Shown here: one piece after another, positions 32,328 through 32,401 of the stretch
Position numbering within the stretch: position 1 is the first letter of the stretch
How the letters are laid out: each line of letters starts with the position of its first letter
DNA from: an uncultured Senegalimassilia sp.
GTDB taxonomy: Bacteria; Actinomycetota; Coriobacteriia; Coriobacteriales; Eggerthellaceae
NCBI GenBank assembly: GCA_934630815.1
Contig: CAKTWI010000027.1
Span: forward strand, 1-32,401
DNA length: 32,401 nt
Direction: 5' to 3'
Translations under genes and position numbers: made by a program
Notes under the pieces: generated by a model
Told to the model about the DNA's origin: nothing
The model's input: the letters and a program-made list of their open reading frames with translations, nothing else
Databases searched by the model: none

Positions 32328-32401
32328 TGAACTGCGCCCCAGAACTTGGACGCCTTAATTAAAAACTGAGCCTATGCCGCCATCAAGGACTGGCTCCGGA
32401 A
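32328..32401. mobile_element. Edge of an IS3-family-like insertion sequence (truncated by window)
   Basis: TGAACTGCGCCCCAGAACTT followed by GGAC (32328-32351) resembles the terminal inverted repeat of IS3-family elements of the IS150 type. It starts right after the TauE/SafE gene. The rest of the element lies outside the window, so family and completeness are uncertain. Confidence 0.5.
32372..32401 (-). CDS. Possible C-terminus of an IS3-type transposase (partial)
   Basis: On the minus strand the last ten codons read FRSQSLMAA then TAG at 32374-32372, just inside the putative inverted repeat. A short x-R-S-x-x-L-x-A-A ending is common in IS3-family OrfB transposases. Only ten codons are visible, so this is a weak call that depends on the flanking sequence. 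Confidence 0.35.
   Translation of the reverse strand, partial: FRSQSLMAA

Overview
The window is a high-GC, gene-dense bacterial chromosome segment that looks like the Eggerthellaceae/Coriobacteriia (Actinomycetota). The clues are a DmsA-like molybdopterin oxidoreductase, a 12-TM membrane domain fused to a LuxR DNA-binding domain, a giant vWA/pilin-type surface protein, an archaeal-type class I aldolase, and small membrane proteins of the kind common in that group. Assignment to family is inference from gene style; no rRNA, tRNA or CRISPR array was seen.

Layout. (1) 1-3626: a 65-aa membrane protein and a DmsA-like oxidoreductase, both on the minus strand, separated by a 350-bp gap that carries a perfect 32-bp inverted repeat. 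(2) 3627-4223: a 597-bp gap with repeats and no convincing gene. (3) 4224-8725: serS, a Pro/Ala-rich membrane protein, a stand-alone homologue of the cyanophycin synthetase N-terminal domain (HxxEH), and a divergent D-Ala-D-Ala-ligase-like ATP-grasp enzyme, closed by a terminator. (4) 8894-12118: an envelope cluster of YtxH, PRC-barrel, VTT/TVP38 and TM2 proteins. (5) 12328-16113: class I aldolase, an unassigned protein and the CstA peptide/pyruvate-type carrier, with terminators and operator-like palindromes. (6) 16338-25711: a membrane-bound LuxR regulator divergent from a 2415-aa sortase-anchored adhesin, which is preceded by a probable translated 32-codon leader. (7) 25840-31358: a six-gene minus-strand operon pxpB-pxpC-accB-accC-DUF1445-pxpA for 5-oxoproline (and possibly D-glutamate) use. 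(8) 31577-32401: a TauE/SafE permease and the edge of an IS3-type insertion sequence.

How the parts fit. The oxoproline operon is a coherent catabolic unit feeding glutamate. The LuxR-membrane protein and the adhesin share a 400-bp divergent control region and may be one regulatory pair. The most unusual group is 5565-8725: three genes, the first two overlapping, combine a membrane-tethered extracytoplasmic domain, a possible metallopeptidase-like CphA N-domain and an ATP-grasp ligase with altered active-site residues. This is the best candidate here for an undescribed system, perhaps in peptide ligation or hydrolysis, but its substrate cannot be read from sequence.
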